A stretch of DNA of 64,000 bases from CAG-217 sp963605415 (lineage in GTDB: Bacteria; Bacillota; Clostridia; Oscillospirales; Acutalibacteraceae), in assembly GCA_963605415.1 (NCBI GenBank), contig CAVCUL010000006.1, forward strand, positions 1 through 64,000, read 5' to 3'. Positions 50,484 through 58,154 of the stretch are shown here, one piece after another. Each line of letters starts with the position of its first letter. The first letter of the stretch is position 1. The translations under genes and the position numbers were made by a program. Under the pieces are notes generated by a model. That model was not told where the DNA came from. It searched no databases and saw nothing but the letters and a program-made list of their open reading frames with translations.

Positions 50484-51250
50484 AAATGGCATTTTTTCAA
50501 ATATACCGGCGTAAGGGTTAAATACCCGCGCTGGTTGGTCGCTATCCCTGCCCAGTCCAACACGGCGGCCAGGACAAATACCGGGTCATAGGTGGACTCG
50601 CCATACTGCTTGCGAAAATACTTTACGGCAATGGCGCCCATCACTGTATCCTCGGTGCATTTACCATAACCCACCTTGTCCGCTTTACCATGACCGTTGC
50701 CTTTAGGCGCAGTGTGTTTTTTGCTGTTTAGCAGCAGTTGGACAATGGTGTCAAACACCGTATATTCCATTGAGAATGTCTTTTGACTGAGCTTGTCGCT
50801 GACAAAGGTTTTACCTTCCGGGTCAGCAATAACTTGGCAAGGCTTTCCATCCAGCAGCGGTATTGTCACCGCACCGCCCGCTGCAAACAGCTTGTACCGC
50901 ACGATCTCAGACGGAATATTGCTGTCTTGGTGAACAGGACCGAATACCGCCGGGTCTAAATGCACAGGTTCCGTCTGGCTTTTTTCGGACAGGTCTAAAG
51001 CAATCAACAGTTGATCCAGCCGTCGCTTGACCGTAGGATAGGAAATGCCCAGTTCGTCACCTACCGCCTTAATATTGCCCTGATTTTTTAAGAAGCAATC
51101 TAAAAATGCGCACAGCGGTGCAGACAGTGTATCGTACCGCGACAGCGGTTGGGTCACCGGGAACTCCGCCTTGCAATTTTCGCAAGCCACTTTTGCCGTA
51201 TAGAGCACGCCGCCGCAAGCGGGACATTTGTCAAATTGAAATGTATTCAT
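50480..51250 (-). CDS. DUF2089-type zinc-ribbon/HTH regulator with extra C-terminal domain
   Basis: The 256-residue protein has a zinc ribbon (CPACGGVLYTAKVACENCKAEF) and a helix-turn-helix stretch (LKNQGNIKAVGDELGISYPTVKRRLDQLL). These are the two parts of DUF2089. About 160 further residues follow that are not in the short family members. It is the first gene of a two-gene cassette bracketed by a direct repeat. The start follows AAGGGGAAG. A regulatory role is likely from the HTH; the target may be its own cassette. Confidence 0.8.
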   Translation of the reverse strand: MNTFQFDKCPACGGVLYTAKVACENCKAEFPVTQPLSRYDTLSAPLCAFLDCFLKNQGNIKAVGDELGISYPTVKRRLDQLLIALDLSEKSQTEPVHLDPAVFGPVHQDSNIPSEIVRYKLFAAGGAVTIPLLDGKPCQVIADPEGKTFVSDKLSQKTFSMEYTVFDTIVQLLLNSKKHTAPKGNGHGKADKVGYGKCTEDTVMGAIAVKYFRKQYGESTYDPVFVLAAVLDWAGIATNQRGYLTLTPVYLKKCHL

Positions 51251-51370
51251 ACGATCTTCCCCTTTCAAGCAAAATATAGCATAATATTTACGCCTTGTCA
51301 ATATAAGAAGTTAAAAATATTTATGTCTTGTGCAAGAGTCAAAAGTCAAGACGGGCAGACAGCAGATCGA

Positions 51371-51444
51371 CAACGGCTTTGTAGGGGCCGATGCCCACAT
51401 CGGCCCGCATTTTTCATTATCCGGAATACTGCTGCAATGTGCCG
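51371..51444. repeat. 74-bp direct repeat, copy B
   Basis: It is the partner of 49694-49767, in the same orientation, 71 of 74 bases identical. Confidence 0.9.
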
Positions 51445-51529
51445 AAATGCAGAGGCTTGCAATTTTGCCCCGTTTTGTGTACCATGATAGTAGGAAAGTT
51501 GCACGAATTTGCGGCAAAGGAGGTGGGCG

Positions 51530-51589
51530 CTGGAACACCACGAGTTCGCCGTGGCCGCCGTGCCGCCGGAATACCTGGTGCCAGTGTAA
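51530..51589 (+). CDS. Possible 19-codon leader peptide (CTG start)
   Basis: A near-ideal ribosome site AAAGGAGGTG is followed at good spacing by CTG and a 19-codon frame ending in TAA, reading LEHHEFAVAAVPPEYLVPV. There is no ATG, GTG or TTG in that position. It lies upstream of a promoter and attenuator for the phosphoesterase gene. This may be a decayed gene end rather than a real peptide. Confidence 0.25.
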   Translation: MEHHEFAVAAVPPEYLVPV

Positions 51590-51633
51590 GCGCCGCCCCA
51601 TTGCCGTCAAAAACAGGCAGGAACAACAAAATA

Positions 51634-51662
51634 TTGACAGCGACACAGGGAAATGCTACAAT
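51634..51662 (+). promoter_or_regulatory. Promoter of the phosphoesterase-GtrA operon
   Basis: A perfect TTGACA, a 17-bp spacer and TACAAT (51657-51662). A terminator-like hairpin begins only about 12 bases after the -10. Confidence 0.75.
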
Positions 51663-51673
51663 AAAAAAGACGG

Positions 51674-51720
51674 GGACGCAACGGAGCTGACTTACAAGCA
51701 TTCCGTAGCGTCCTTTTTTT
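51674..51720 (+). terminator. Leader attenuator directly after the promoter
   Basis: GGACGC-A-ACGG pairs with CCGT-A-GCGTCC around an 18-base loop, followed by TTTTTTT. Only about 35 bp separate it from the phosphoesterase ATG. Confidence 0.8.
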
Positions 51721-51754
51721 GAACCAAAAGCCATTATCCATAGGGGGAAAAGCT

Positions 51755-52879
51755 ATGCAATTTAAGCCGGACGGCACCTTAAAGATCATGCAGATTACCG
51801 ATATGCAGGAGATACCGGCCATCTCGCCGGACACCCTAGCGCTGCTGGACGCAGCGGTGGAGGCGGAGCACCCGGACCTGGTCATCTACACCGGCGACCA
51901 GATCAAGGGCTACGGCGTGACCTACAAGGGCAAAACCAAAAAAGAGCTGGAGGCCGCGGTGGCCAAGACCATTACCGCCTTGCTGGAGCCGGTGACCCGG
52001 CGCCACATTCCCTTTGCCGTTACCTTTGGCAACCACGATCGGCAAGTGGGGATCAGCAACGCAGATCAGTTCAATGACATTTACAAGTCCCTGCCCGGCT
52101 GCATTGGAGAACAGGCGGAGGGCATTCCCGGCGGCGGCACCTACACCGTGCCCCTGATCGCCTCTGACGGCTCCGGCCGCCCGGTGATGAACCTGTATCT
52201 GTTTGACACCGGCACAGATGCCAAGGGCGGCGGATACGAGGCCTTTGACCCGGCCATTATTGACTGGTATCGCAAGACCCGGGACGCGCTGAAGGCAGAG
52301 ACCGGCCACTACGTGCCCTCCCTGGTGTTCCAGCACATTCCCATGCCGGAGTATTACCATGTGCTGCGCCGGGTAAAAAAGAGCGAGAAAGGCGCTATCC
52401 AGGCCTTTCGCACCCATAAAAACGAGTTCTACAAGCTGGGCGACACCTGCCGTCCCGGCGATATGCTGGAGGAGCCGCCCTCCATTCCGGACATCAACAA
52501 CGGCGAGTTTGACGCCCTGCACGAAAAGGGCGACATTCTGGGCGTGTATGTAGGCCACGACCACAAAAACAGCTTTGTGGGCCGGTACAAGGATATGGAC
52601 CTGGGCTTTACCCAGTCCTCCGGCTTTAATGTATACGGTAACCGCACCAAGCGAGGCGTGCGCTGTTTTGTCCTCCACGAGGACGACCCCACCCATTATG
52701 ACACCTACACCCGCACTTATGACGAACTGGTGGGCACCAAGGTACATCGCCCGGTATTCGACTACTTAACCAGCAAAGCACCGGCTACCGTGGACGCAGC
52801 CATTCCCATGATCGTCAAGGCTGTGGCGGGGCTGGCGGTGATCGTCGCACTGATTATTTTACTGACCAAACTGCTGTAA
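51755..52879 (+). CDS. Membrane-anchored calcineurin-like metallophosphoesterase
   Basis: The 374-residue protein has the metallophosphoesterase motifs in order: KIMQITDMQE, YTGDQI, FGNHDRQ, FQHIPMPEY and YVGHDHKN. One hydrophobic helix closes the C-terminus (IVKAVAGLAVIVALIILL), so the enzyme is tethered to the membrane. The absence of a signal peptide suggests the catalytic domain faces the cytoplasm. Family substrates range from nucleotides to lipids. Two GtrA genes follow in the same unit. Confidence 0.9.
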   Translation: MQFKPDGTLKIMQITDMQEIPAISPDTLALLDAAVEAEHPDLVIYTGDQIKGYGVTYKGKTKKELEAAVAKTITALLEPVTRRHIPFAVTFGNHDRQVGISNADQFNDIYKSLPGCIGEQAEGIPGGGTYTVPLIASDGSGRPVMNLYLFDTGTDAKGGGYEAFDPAIIDWYRKTRDALKAETGHYVPSLVFQHIPMPEYYHVLRRVKKSEKGAIQAFRTHKNEFYKLGDTCRPGDMLEEPPSIPDINNGEFDALHEKGDILGVYVGHDHKNSFVGRYKDMDLGFTQSSGFNVYGNRTKRGVRCFVLHEDDPTHYDTYTRTYDELVGTKVHRPVFDYLTSKAPATVDAAIPMIVKAVAGLAVIVALIILLTKLL

Positions 52880-52891
52880 CGGAGGAACATT

Positions 52892-53434
52892 ATGAGCGAA
52901 AAGAAAAAAGATAATGCCTTCGTCCGCTGGACGGAGAAGCACGCAGAAATTTGGAAATTTATCAAATTCTCCATCGCCGGCGGCGGCTCCTCTGCCGTAG
53001 AGCTGGTGGTGCACATGGTGCTGTTGGCAACGGTGTTTAAGCCCTTTCTGGACCAGGCCGTTACCAGCGACGCGCTGAATATGATCGGCATTGAGTCCAA
53101 AGGCTATCTGTACACCTATCTGATCTCCACCACCGTGGGCTACGGCATTGCCTTTATCCTAAACCGGAAAATCACCTTTAAGGCAGATGTGAACCCCACT
53201 GTGAGTATGATCCTCTATGCCATTATGGTGGTGTTCACCATCTTTGCCAACGGTTGGATCGGCTCCGCCATGACCACCTTTGCACAGGGACATAACCTGA
53301 CCGGCAGCTTTTGGGATCTGGTTATTAAACTGATCGGTATGCTGATTCCCACCCTGTGGACCTATCCCTGCAACCGGTTTATCATTCACCGCAAAAAGAA
53401 GCCCCAAACTCAAACGGAAGAGAAAGGCGCATAA
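52892..53434 (+). CDS. GtrA-family membrane protein (first of two)
   Basis: The 180-residue protein has four hydrophobic segments and the GtrA features FIKFSIAGGGSSAVELVV and NRKITFKA. GtrA proteins are proposed flippases or partners for polyprenyl-linked sugars used in surface glycosylation. It starts 12 bp after the phosphoesterase stop. A polar stretch between helices one and two is longer than in minimal GtrA proteins. Confidence 0.88.
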   Translation: MSEKKKDNAFVRWTEKHAEIWKFIKFSIAGGGSSAVELVVHMVLLATVFKPFLDQAVTSDALNMIGIESKGYLYTYLISTTVGYGIAFILNRKITFKADVNPTVSMILYAIMVVFTIFANGWIGSAMTTFAQGHNLTGSFWDLVIKLIGMLIPTLWTYPCNRFIIHRKKKPQTQTEEKGA

Positions 53435-53436
53435 CT

Positions 53437-53955
53437 ATGAGCGATACAACCGAAAAAAGAGAAAAACAGAGCATTGGCCAATTTATTAAATTCGCCTTGT
53501 TCTCCGCCTCTGCCGGTATCATCCAGGTGCTGAGCTTTACGCTGCTGAGCGAGGTGGTCATCAAGCTACCTGCCATTCAAAACGCCATGGAGAGCAATGC
53601 CACCTTTGCCAAGATCATGCAAAACGAGTACGGTCCCATGTACCTGATTGCCCTGATCCTGTCTGTGGTGTGGAACTTCACCTTTAACCGCAAATTCACC
53701 TTTAAGTCCGCCGCCAATGTGCCGGTGGCAATGCTGAAGGTCTTTGCCTTTTACCTGGTATTTACCCCCATCTCCACCCTGCTGGGCAATCACTTTACCG
53801 CCAAATTTACGGATGTGAGCGCCATTAACTACATTGTGCTGGGGCTGACTATGCTCGTCAACCTGATTACAGAATTTCTCTACGACAAGTTCGTGGTGTT
53901 CCGCGGCCAGGAGAATACCGCCGTCAACAAAAAGGACAAGGCAAAAGCGGAATAA
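53437..53955 (+). CDS. GtrA-family membrane protein (second of two)
   Basis: The 172-residue protein has the same four-helix plan (FIKFALFSASAGIIQVLSF, NFTFNRKFTFKSA, DKFVVFRG) and a Lys-rich C-terminus. It begins two bases after the first GtrA stop. The two are diverged tandem paralogues and may work as a heterodimer. A terminator follows. Confidence 0.88.
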   Translation: MSDTTEKREKQSIGQFIKFALFSASAGIIQVLSFTLLSEVVIKLPAIQNAMESNATFAKIMQNEYGPMYLIALILSVVWNFTFNRKFTFKSAANVPVAMLKVFAFYLVFTPISTLLGNHFTAKFTDVSAINYIVLGLTMLVNLITEFLYDKFVVFRGQENTAVNKKDKAKAE

Positions 53956-53972
53956 GATCCCAAAAGCAAAAG

Positions 53973-54010
53973 AAAAGCGACTGCGCAAAAAAAGTGCAGT
54001 CGCTTTTTTA
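53973..54010. terminator. Bidirectional terminator between gtrA and trxA
   Basis: AAAAGCGACTGC pairs with GCAGTCGCTTTT, with A-rich and T-rich flanks suited to both strands. Confidence 0.88.
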
Positions 54011-54019
54011 AGTTCGGAA

Positions 54020-54328
54020 TCAGTCCAGCATTTGCAAGATCTCTTCCTTAGAGCGAACGCCCACGGCGCTATGGACCGTGCGGCCGTCCCGAATCACTAA
54101 GAGGGTGGGAATACTGGCAATACCAAAAGCCTGGGCCAACTCCGGCTGTTCATCCACATTCACCTTGCCCACCTTGGCGCCGGTGACCTCCTCGCCGATC
54201 TCATCCACAATGGGAGATACCATACGGCAGGGGCCGCACCAGGTGGCCCAAAAATCCAGCAGCACCGGGCACCCGGCCTGCATCACTTCTGCATTAAAAT
54301 TCTCTTTTGTAATGGTCACAACTGCCAT
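54020..54328 (-). CDS. trxA: Thioredoxin
   Basis: The 102-residue protein has the active site WATWCGPCRMV and the cis-Pro segment SIPTLLVI. It starts one base after the stop of the ferredoxin:thioredoxin reductase-like gene, so the two are translated together, and no NADPH thioredoxin reductase gene is adjacent. Confidence 0.96.
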   Translation of the reverse strand: MAVVTITKENFNAEVMQAGCPVLLDFWATWCGPCRMVSPIVDEIGEEVTGAKVGKVNVDEQPELAQAFGIASIPTLLVIRDGRTVHSAVGVRSKEEILQMLD

Positions 54329-54329
54329 T

Positions 54330-54524
54330 TTAGTCGTCCTCCTCTGTTTTATAATACAACCGGCAATGGCAAAACCCCGGCTCCTTTTGCTGTCGAAAGG
54401 CCTTGCACATACACTTGGTGTCCGGCGAGCGCTCCAGCATACAGGGGCAATAGCCGCCGGTGCGCTTTAAGCCCTCCCGCACGGTTTTGACCATCTCTTT
54501 ATCCGGGTTCAATTTGATTTTCAC
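54330..54524 (-). CDS. Ferredoxin:thioredoxin reductase catalytic-chain-like protein
   Basis: The 64-residue protein has CPC-x9-CMC-x11-CHC, the three Cys pairs that in ferredoxin:thioredoxin reductase hold a [4Fe-4S] cluster and the redox-active disulfide. It is shorter than the plant-type catalytic chain (about 115 residues) and its first spacer is shorter. It is encoded just ahead of thioredoxin. The start is a GTG behind GGGAGGGGA. It likely lets reduced ferredoxin feed thioredoxin, inferred from motif and operon. Confidence 0.8.
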   Translation of the reverse strand: MKIKLNPDKEMVKTVREGLKRTGGYCPCMLERSPDTKCMCKAFRQQKEPGFCHCRLYYKTEEDD

Positions 54525-54732
54525 TGGGGTCCCCTCCCTTTTTCTTTATTGTAACACACCTGTAAAGCCCTTGCAAGCGGGTGGATCTGGCCGGCTTTGA
54601 CAGACGATTTTTCTTTATTCTGTCCAGTATTTTTTCGTGTATGCAGGTATGCATGACTGTAATTGCACATTTATGCAAATTGTGAATATTAAGTGAATTT
54701 TTTATAAAATGCCACAATTCTCCATTGCCGCT

Positions 54733-54741
54733 TGCTATAAT
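54733..54741 (+). promoter_or_regulatory. Extended -10 promoter of glmS
   Basis: TGCTATAAT is an extended -10; no clear -35 is seen. The leader is about 75 bases and shows no glmS ribozyme core. Confidence 0.6.
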
Positions 54742-54820
54742 AAGCTGGGTTTTGTCTTTTCAAAATCCAAATTTTCACCCGCGTCAAAATGCGATGGGTA
54801 CAATACGGAGGTACACGATT

Positions 54821-56659
54821 ATGTGCGGTATCGTAGGCTATATCGGCGGCCAAAAGGCCAGCCCGATTTTACTTAGCGGACTGATGAAGCTGGAGTACAG
54901 AGGGTACGACTCTGCCGGCATTGCCACCCTGGAGGACGGCACCCCCACGGTGCTGAAGAACACCGGCCGGGTGCGTAACCTATACCAGGACCCGCAGCTG
55001 GACGCCCTTACCGGCACCGTGGGCATTGCCCACACCCGCTGGGCCACCCACGGCAAGCCCAGCAAGGAGAACAGCCACCCCCACATGGATAGTCGAGGTG
55101 TGTTCACCGTGGTGCACAACGGCATCATTGAGAATTATGAGGACCTGCGCAGCGAGCTGGAGTTGGAGGGCTGCACCTTCAAAAGCGAGACGGACACCGA
55201 GGTGATCCCCAATTTGATCGCCCACTACTATTTTGCCGACAAAGGGCCGGCAGAGGAGCGCTTTTTGCGGGCCACCCAGCGGGCGTGCAAGCGGCTGGAG
55301 GGCAGCTACGCCATTGAGGTGCTGTGCAGCGAGACCCCGGACCGGATGATCGCCGTGCGCAAATCCAGCCCTCTGGTAATCGGCATTGGCTACAAGGAGA
55401 ATTACATTGCCTCGGACATTCCGGCCATTCTCTCCTACACCAAGGATTTTTACCTGCTGAACGACCAAGAGTACGCAGTCATCACCCGGGAGAACATTAC
55501 TTTTTATGATCAGCAGCTGCGCCCCTTTGAGAAGAAGTACCAGCGCATTGACTGGGACGCCACCGCGGCAGAGAAAAACGGCTACCCGGACTTTATGCTC
55601 AAGGAGATGTACGAGCAGCCCGCCACGGTACGGGAGACCATCGGCACCCGTGTTACTCCCGGTGCGCCCACCCGGGTAGACGGCCTGGAGCTGACGACAG
55701 AACAGCTGCAAAACCTGCGCCAAATTTACATTATCGGCTGCGGCACCGCCATGCACGCAGGTCTGGCGGCCAAGCCCATGTTTGAGCACCTATCCCATAT
55801 TCCCACCCAGGTGGATGTGGCCTCCGAGTTCCGCTACCGGGATCCGTTGCTGGATGACCGCACCCTGTGCATTTTTATCAGCCAAAGCGGTGAGACCGCA
55901 GACACCATTGCCGCCCTGCGGCTGGCCAAGGCCGGGGGCGCCACCGCCATAGCGGTAAGCAATGTGATCGGCTCTTCCATTACCCGGGAAGCGGACTACA
56001 CCGTGTACACCCATGCCGGGCCGGAGATTGCCGTGGCCTCTACCAAGGCGTATACCGCCCAGGTGGTGCTGCTGGCGGTGCTGGCCATCCACTTTGCAGA
56101 GCTGCTGGGGCTGGGCGCCGGTGTGGCAGCCGACCTAAAGGCCGATCTGCTGGAGCTGCCGGCGCTGATCGAAGAGACCCTCAAGTGCGCCCCCCAGGTA
56201 AAAGCCTTTGCAGACAAGATCCACCGAGAGACCGATGTGTTCTTTATCGGCCGGGGCAGCGACTACACCACCAGTCTGGAGGCGTCGCTGAAATTGAAAG
56301 AGATTTCTTATATCCACTCGGAGGCCTACCCCAGCGGCGAGCTGAAGCACGGCCCCATTGCCCTGATTGAAAAGGGCACCACCGTCATCGGTACCATTAC
56401 GGACCCGGCGCTGGTGGACAAATCCGTCAGCAACCTGAAAGAGGTAATCACCCGGGGCGCCAAGGTGCTGGTGGTCACCAATCGGGATGTGCGGGCGTCA
56501 GATATTGACACGATTATTCGCGTGCCGGTGACCCACCCGTTGCTGGCTCCCGCCGTGTCCATTCTGCCCTACCAGCTGCTTAGCTACTATATCGCCAAGC
56601 AGAACGGCCTGGATGTGGATAAACCCCGGAATTTGGCCAAGTCCGTGACGGTGGAATAA
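54821..56659 (+). CDS. glmS: Glutamine-fructose-6-phosphate aminotransferase
   Basis: The 612-residue enzyme makes glucosamine 6-phosphate for cell wall synthesis. The N-terminal glutaminase domain begins MCGIVGYIG with catalytic Cys2 and has THGKPSKENSHPH. The two SIS domains show SQSGETADT and GRGSDYTTSLEASLKLKEISYIHSEAYPSGELKHGPIALI in the sugar-binding region (split into blocks GRGSDYTTSLEA and EAYPSGELKHGP). The ATG follows ACGGAGGTA. Confidence 0.97.
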   Translation: MCGIVGYIGGQKASPILLSGLMKLEYRGYDSAGIATLEDGTPTVLKNTGRVRNLYQDPQLDALTGTVGIAHTRWATHGKPSKENSHPHMDSRGVFTVVHNGIIENYEDLRSELELEGCTFKSETDTEVIPNLIAHYYFADKGPAEERFLRATQRACKRLEGSYAIEVLCSETPDRMIAVRKSSPLVIGIGYKENYIASDIPAILSYTKDFYLLNDQEYAVITRENITFYDQQLRPFEKKYQRIDWDATAAEKNGYPDFMLKEMYEQPATVRETIGTRVTPGAPTRVDGLELTTEQLQNLRQIYIIGCGTAMHAGLAAKPMFEHLSHIPTQVDVASEFRYRDPLLDDRTLCIFISQSGETADTIAALRLAKAGGATAIAVSNVIGSSITREADYTVYTHAGPEIAVASTKAYTAQVVLLAVLAIHFAELLGLGAGVAADLKADLLELPALIEETLKCAPQVKAFADKIHRETDVFFIGRGSDYTTSLEASLKLKEISYIHSEAYPSGELKHGPIALIEKGTTVIGTITDPALVDKSVSNLKEVITRGAKVLVVTNRDVRASDIDTIIRVPVTHPLLAPAVSILPYQLLSYYIAKQNGLDVDKPRNLAKSVTVE

Positions 56660-57000
56660 CCGTATACGCCTCTTTGCAATGGGGATAAAAGGATGCGGGC
56701 GGCAGATTTGCTTAGAGCCCCTCCGGCGCAATCCCCCCTGCGGCTGCGCCGCTTCCCCCCTTTGCAAGGGGGGCTTAGATATTGATACCGATCAGCCTCC
56801 CTTGTAAAGGGAGGTGGCAACGCCGTAGGCGTTGACGGAGGGATTAAACGGCGGGAGCAAGCCCCCGCCCTACGAATTGTGCGACTGCGGGGAGTCACCC
56901 TTTGCAAGGGAGCCTAAGATCATGTAACCAATTTGCCTCCCTTGTAAAGGGAGGTGGCAACGCCGTAGGCGTTAACGGAGGGATTACTCGGCAATATGCC
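56660..57000. repeat. Intergenic repeats, two tandem-like copies
   Basis: Two copies of the element CCTCCCTTGTAAAGGGAGG followed by GGCAACGCCGTAGGCGTT lie near 56795-56845 and 56935-56985. Between them is GGCGGGAGCAAGCCCCCGCC (about 56851-56870). A GGCTGCGCC stem lies near 56743. No gene is seen. Confidence 0.75.
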
Positions 57001-57003
57001 CAT

Positions 57004-57035
57004 AAAAAACGCCCTGCGGCACACACCGCAGGGCC
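57004..57035 (-). terminator. Terminator of the rubrerythrin operon
   Basis: GCCCTGCGG pairs with CCGCAGGGC; the minus strand continues into TTTTTT. Confidence 0.88.
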
Positions 57036-57052
57036 ATTTTTATACCGGGTAC

Positions 57053-57589
57053 TTATTCACCGAAATAGCGCTTCAAAAGACCTTCAAAGGCTTTGCCGTG
57101 GCGCGCCTCGTCGCGAGCCATCTCGTGCACGGTGTCGTGGATCGCGTCCAGGTTGGCAGCCTTGGCTTTCTTGGCCAGTTCAAACTTGCCAAGGGTGGCG
57201 CCGTTCTCGGCAGCCACGCGCATCTCCAGGTTCTTCTTGGTAGAGGAGGTCACCACCTCGCCCAGCATCTCGGCGAATTTGGCAGCGTGCTCCGCCTCTT
57301 CATAAGCGGCCTTCTCCCAATACAGGCCGATCTCCGGATAGCCCTCACGGTGTGCCACTCTGGCCATGGCCAGGTACATACCCACCTCGGAGCACTCGCC
57401 GTTAAAGTTATCTCTCAGGCCCTGCACGATCTCCTCGTCCACGCCGTCAATAATGCCCACCTGGTGCTCGGCAGCCCAGGTGCGCTCCTCGTTCTCCCGC
57501 ACGGCCATCTTGGCGCCGCAAATGGGGCAAACATCAATGGGGGTGTCGCTCTCATACCCGCATACCGGGCAATAATACTTTTTGCTCAT
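57053..57589 (-). CDS. Reverse rubrerythrin
   Basis: The 178-residue protein has an N-terminal rubredoxin-type iron site (CPVCGY ... CPICGA) followed by a di-iron four-helix domain with E.....EHAAKF and RDEARHGKAF ligands. This order is the reverse of classical rubrerythrin and marks the clostridial peroxide/oxygen-reducing form. The ATG follows AAGGAGAAAG. It is 40 bp downstream of the PerR-like gene in one operon, the known arrangement in clostridia. Confidence 0.94.
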   Translation of the reverse strand: MSKKYYCPVCGYESDTPIDVCPICGAKMAVRENEERTWAAEHQVGIIDGVDEEIVQGLRDNFNGECSEVGMYLAMARVAHREGYPEIGLYWEKAAYEEAEHAAKFAEMLGEVVTSSTKKNLEMRVAAENGATLGKFELAKKAKAANLDAIHDTVHEMARDEARHGKAFEGLLKRYFGE

Positions 57590-57628
57590 AATCGTCTTTC
57601 TCCTTTTTAGATGATTTGGATAACACAT

Positions 57629-58036
57629 TTATTGACAACAGCTGCAAATGCCGCTGAAGTACACATCCTTGTGGTGGACGGTAAAGCCGTCCAGTCCCTG
57701 AATCCCCGTCAGATCCGGGGTAAAGTCATAGATCCGGCCGCATTTTTCGCACCGGAAGTGACCGTGGAAGCGGGTGTCCGCGTCGTAGTGGATCCGGCCG
57801 CTGTCAATGGTCACCGGAATGATCAGACCGCAGGCATCCAGGGCTTGCAGGGCGTTGTACACCGTGGTCTTGGAAAATGAGGGATTGTCCTCCAGCACAG
57901 CCCGGTACACGCTCTCCACATCCGGGTGGGTGCGGTGCTCGCACAGGTACTTGTACACGGCAATACGCTGGGGCGTTGCCTTAAATCCCCGGTCCTTAAA
58001 GATTTGTACGATCTCTGCCGTTTCCGTTTGGATCAC
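57629..58036 (-). CDS. perR: PerR/Fur-family peroxide regulator
   Basis: The 135-residue protein has a winged helix (FKATPQRIAVYKYL ... SFSKTTVYNALQAL), metal ligands in HGHFRCEKCG, and a structural zinc Cys pair that ends in CSCC. The pairing with reverse rubrerythrin supports PerR over Fur. The only in-frame initiator is a GTG that sits inside the ribosome-site-like AGAGGTG, so the true start is uncertain. A 7-1-7-type box lies at the promoter. Confidence 0.88.
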   Translation of the reverse strand: MIQTETAEIVQIFKDRGFKATPQRIAVYKYLCEHRTHPDVESVYRAVLEDNPSFSKTTVYNALQALDACGLIIPVTIDSGRIHYDADTRFHGHFRCEKCGRIYDFTPDLTGIQGLDGFTVHHKDVYFSGICSCCQ

Positions 58037-58064
58037 CTCTTTTTTAGTTGTAATCGTTGTTGCT

Positions 58065-58112
58065 TTGTAATGAGTACAACATAAATATACACGAATTCCG
58101 CCCCAATGTCAA
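58065..58112 (-). promoter_or_regulatory. perR promoter with overlapping PerR-like box
   Basis: On the minus strand there is TTGACA (58112-58107), a 17-bp spacer and TATATT (58089-58084). TTGTAAT-G-AGTACAA (58065-58079), a 7-1-7 inverted repeat, covers the start site. Confidence 0.75.
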
Positions 58113-58154
58113 GTCCTTTTTTCATTTTTTTGCGATTTTCTTCCGGACACAGAA

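Noticed and set aside
54742..54820. glmS ribozyme in the glmS leader
   Set aside because: The leader is only about 75 bases and I find neither the cleavage-site context nor the GGGCGCAAGC-type core; the known ribozyme needs a longer region.
4425..57000. CRISPR array
   Set aside because: The intergenic repeats are scattered, palindromic and unevenly spaced, with no run of equal repeats and unique spacers and no cas genes.
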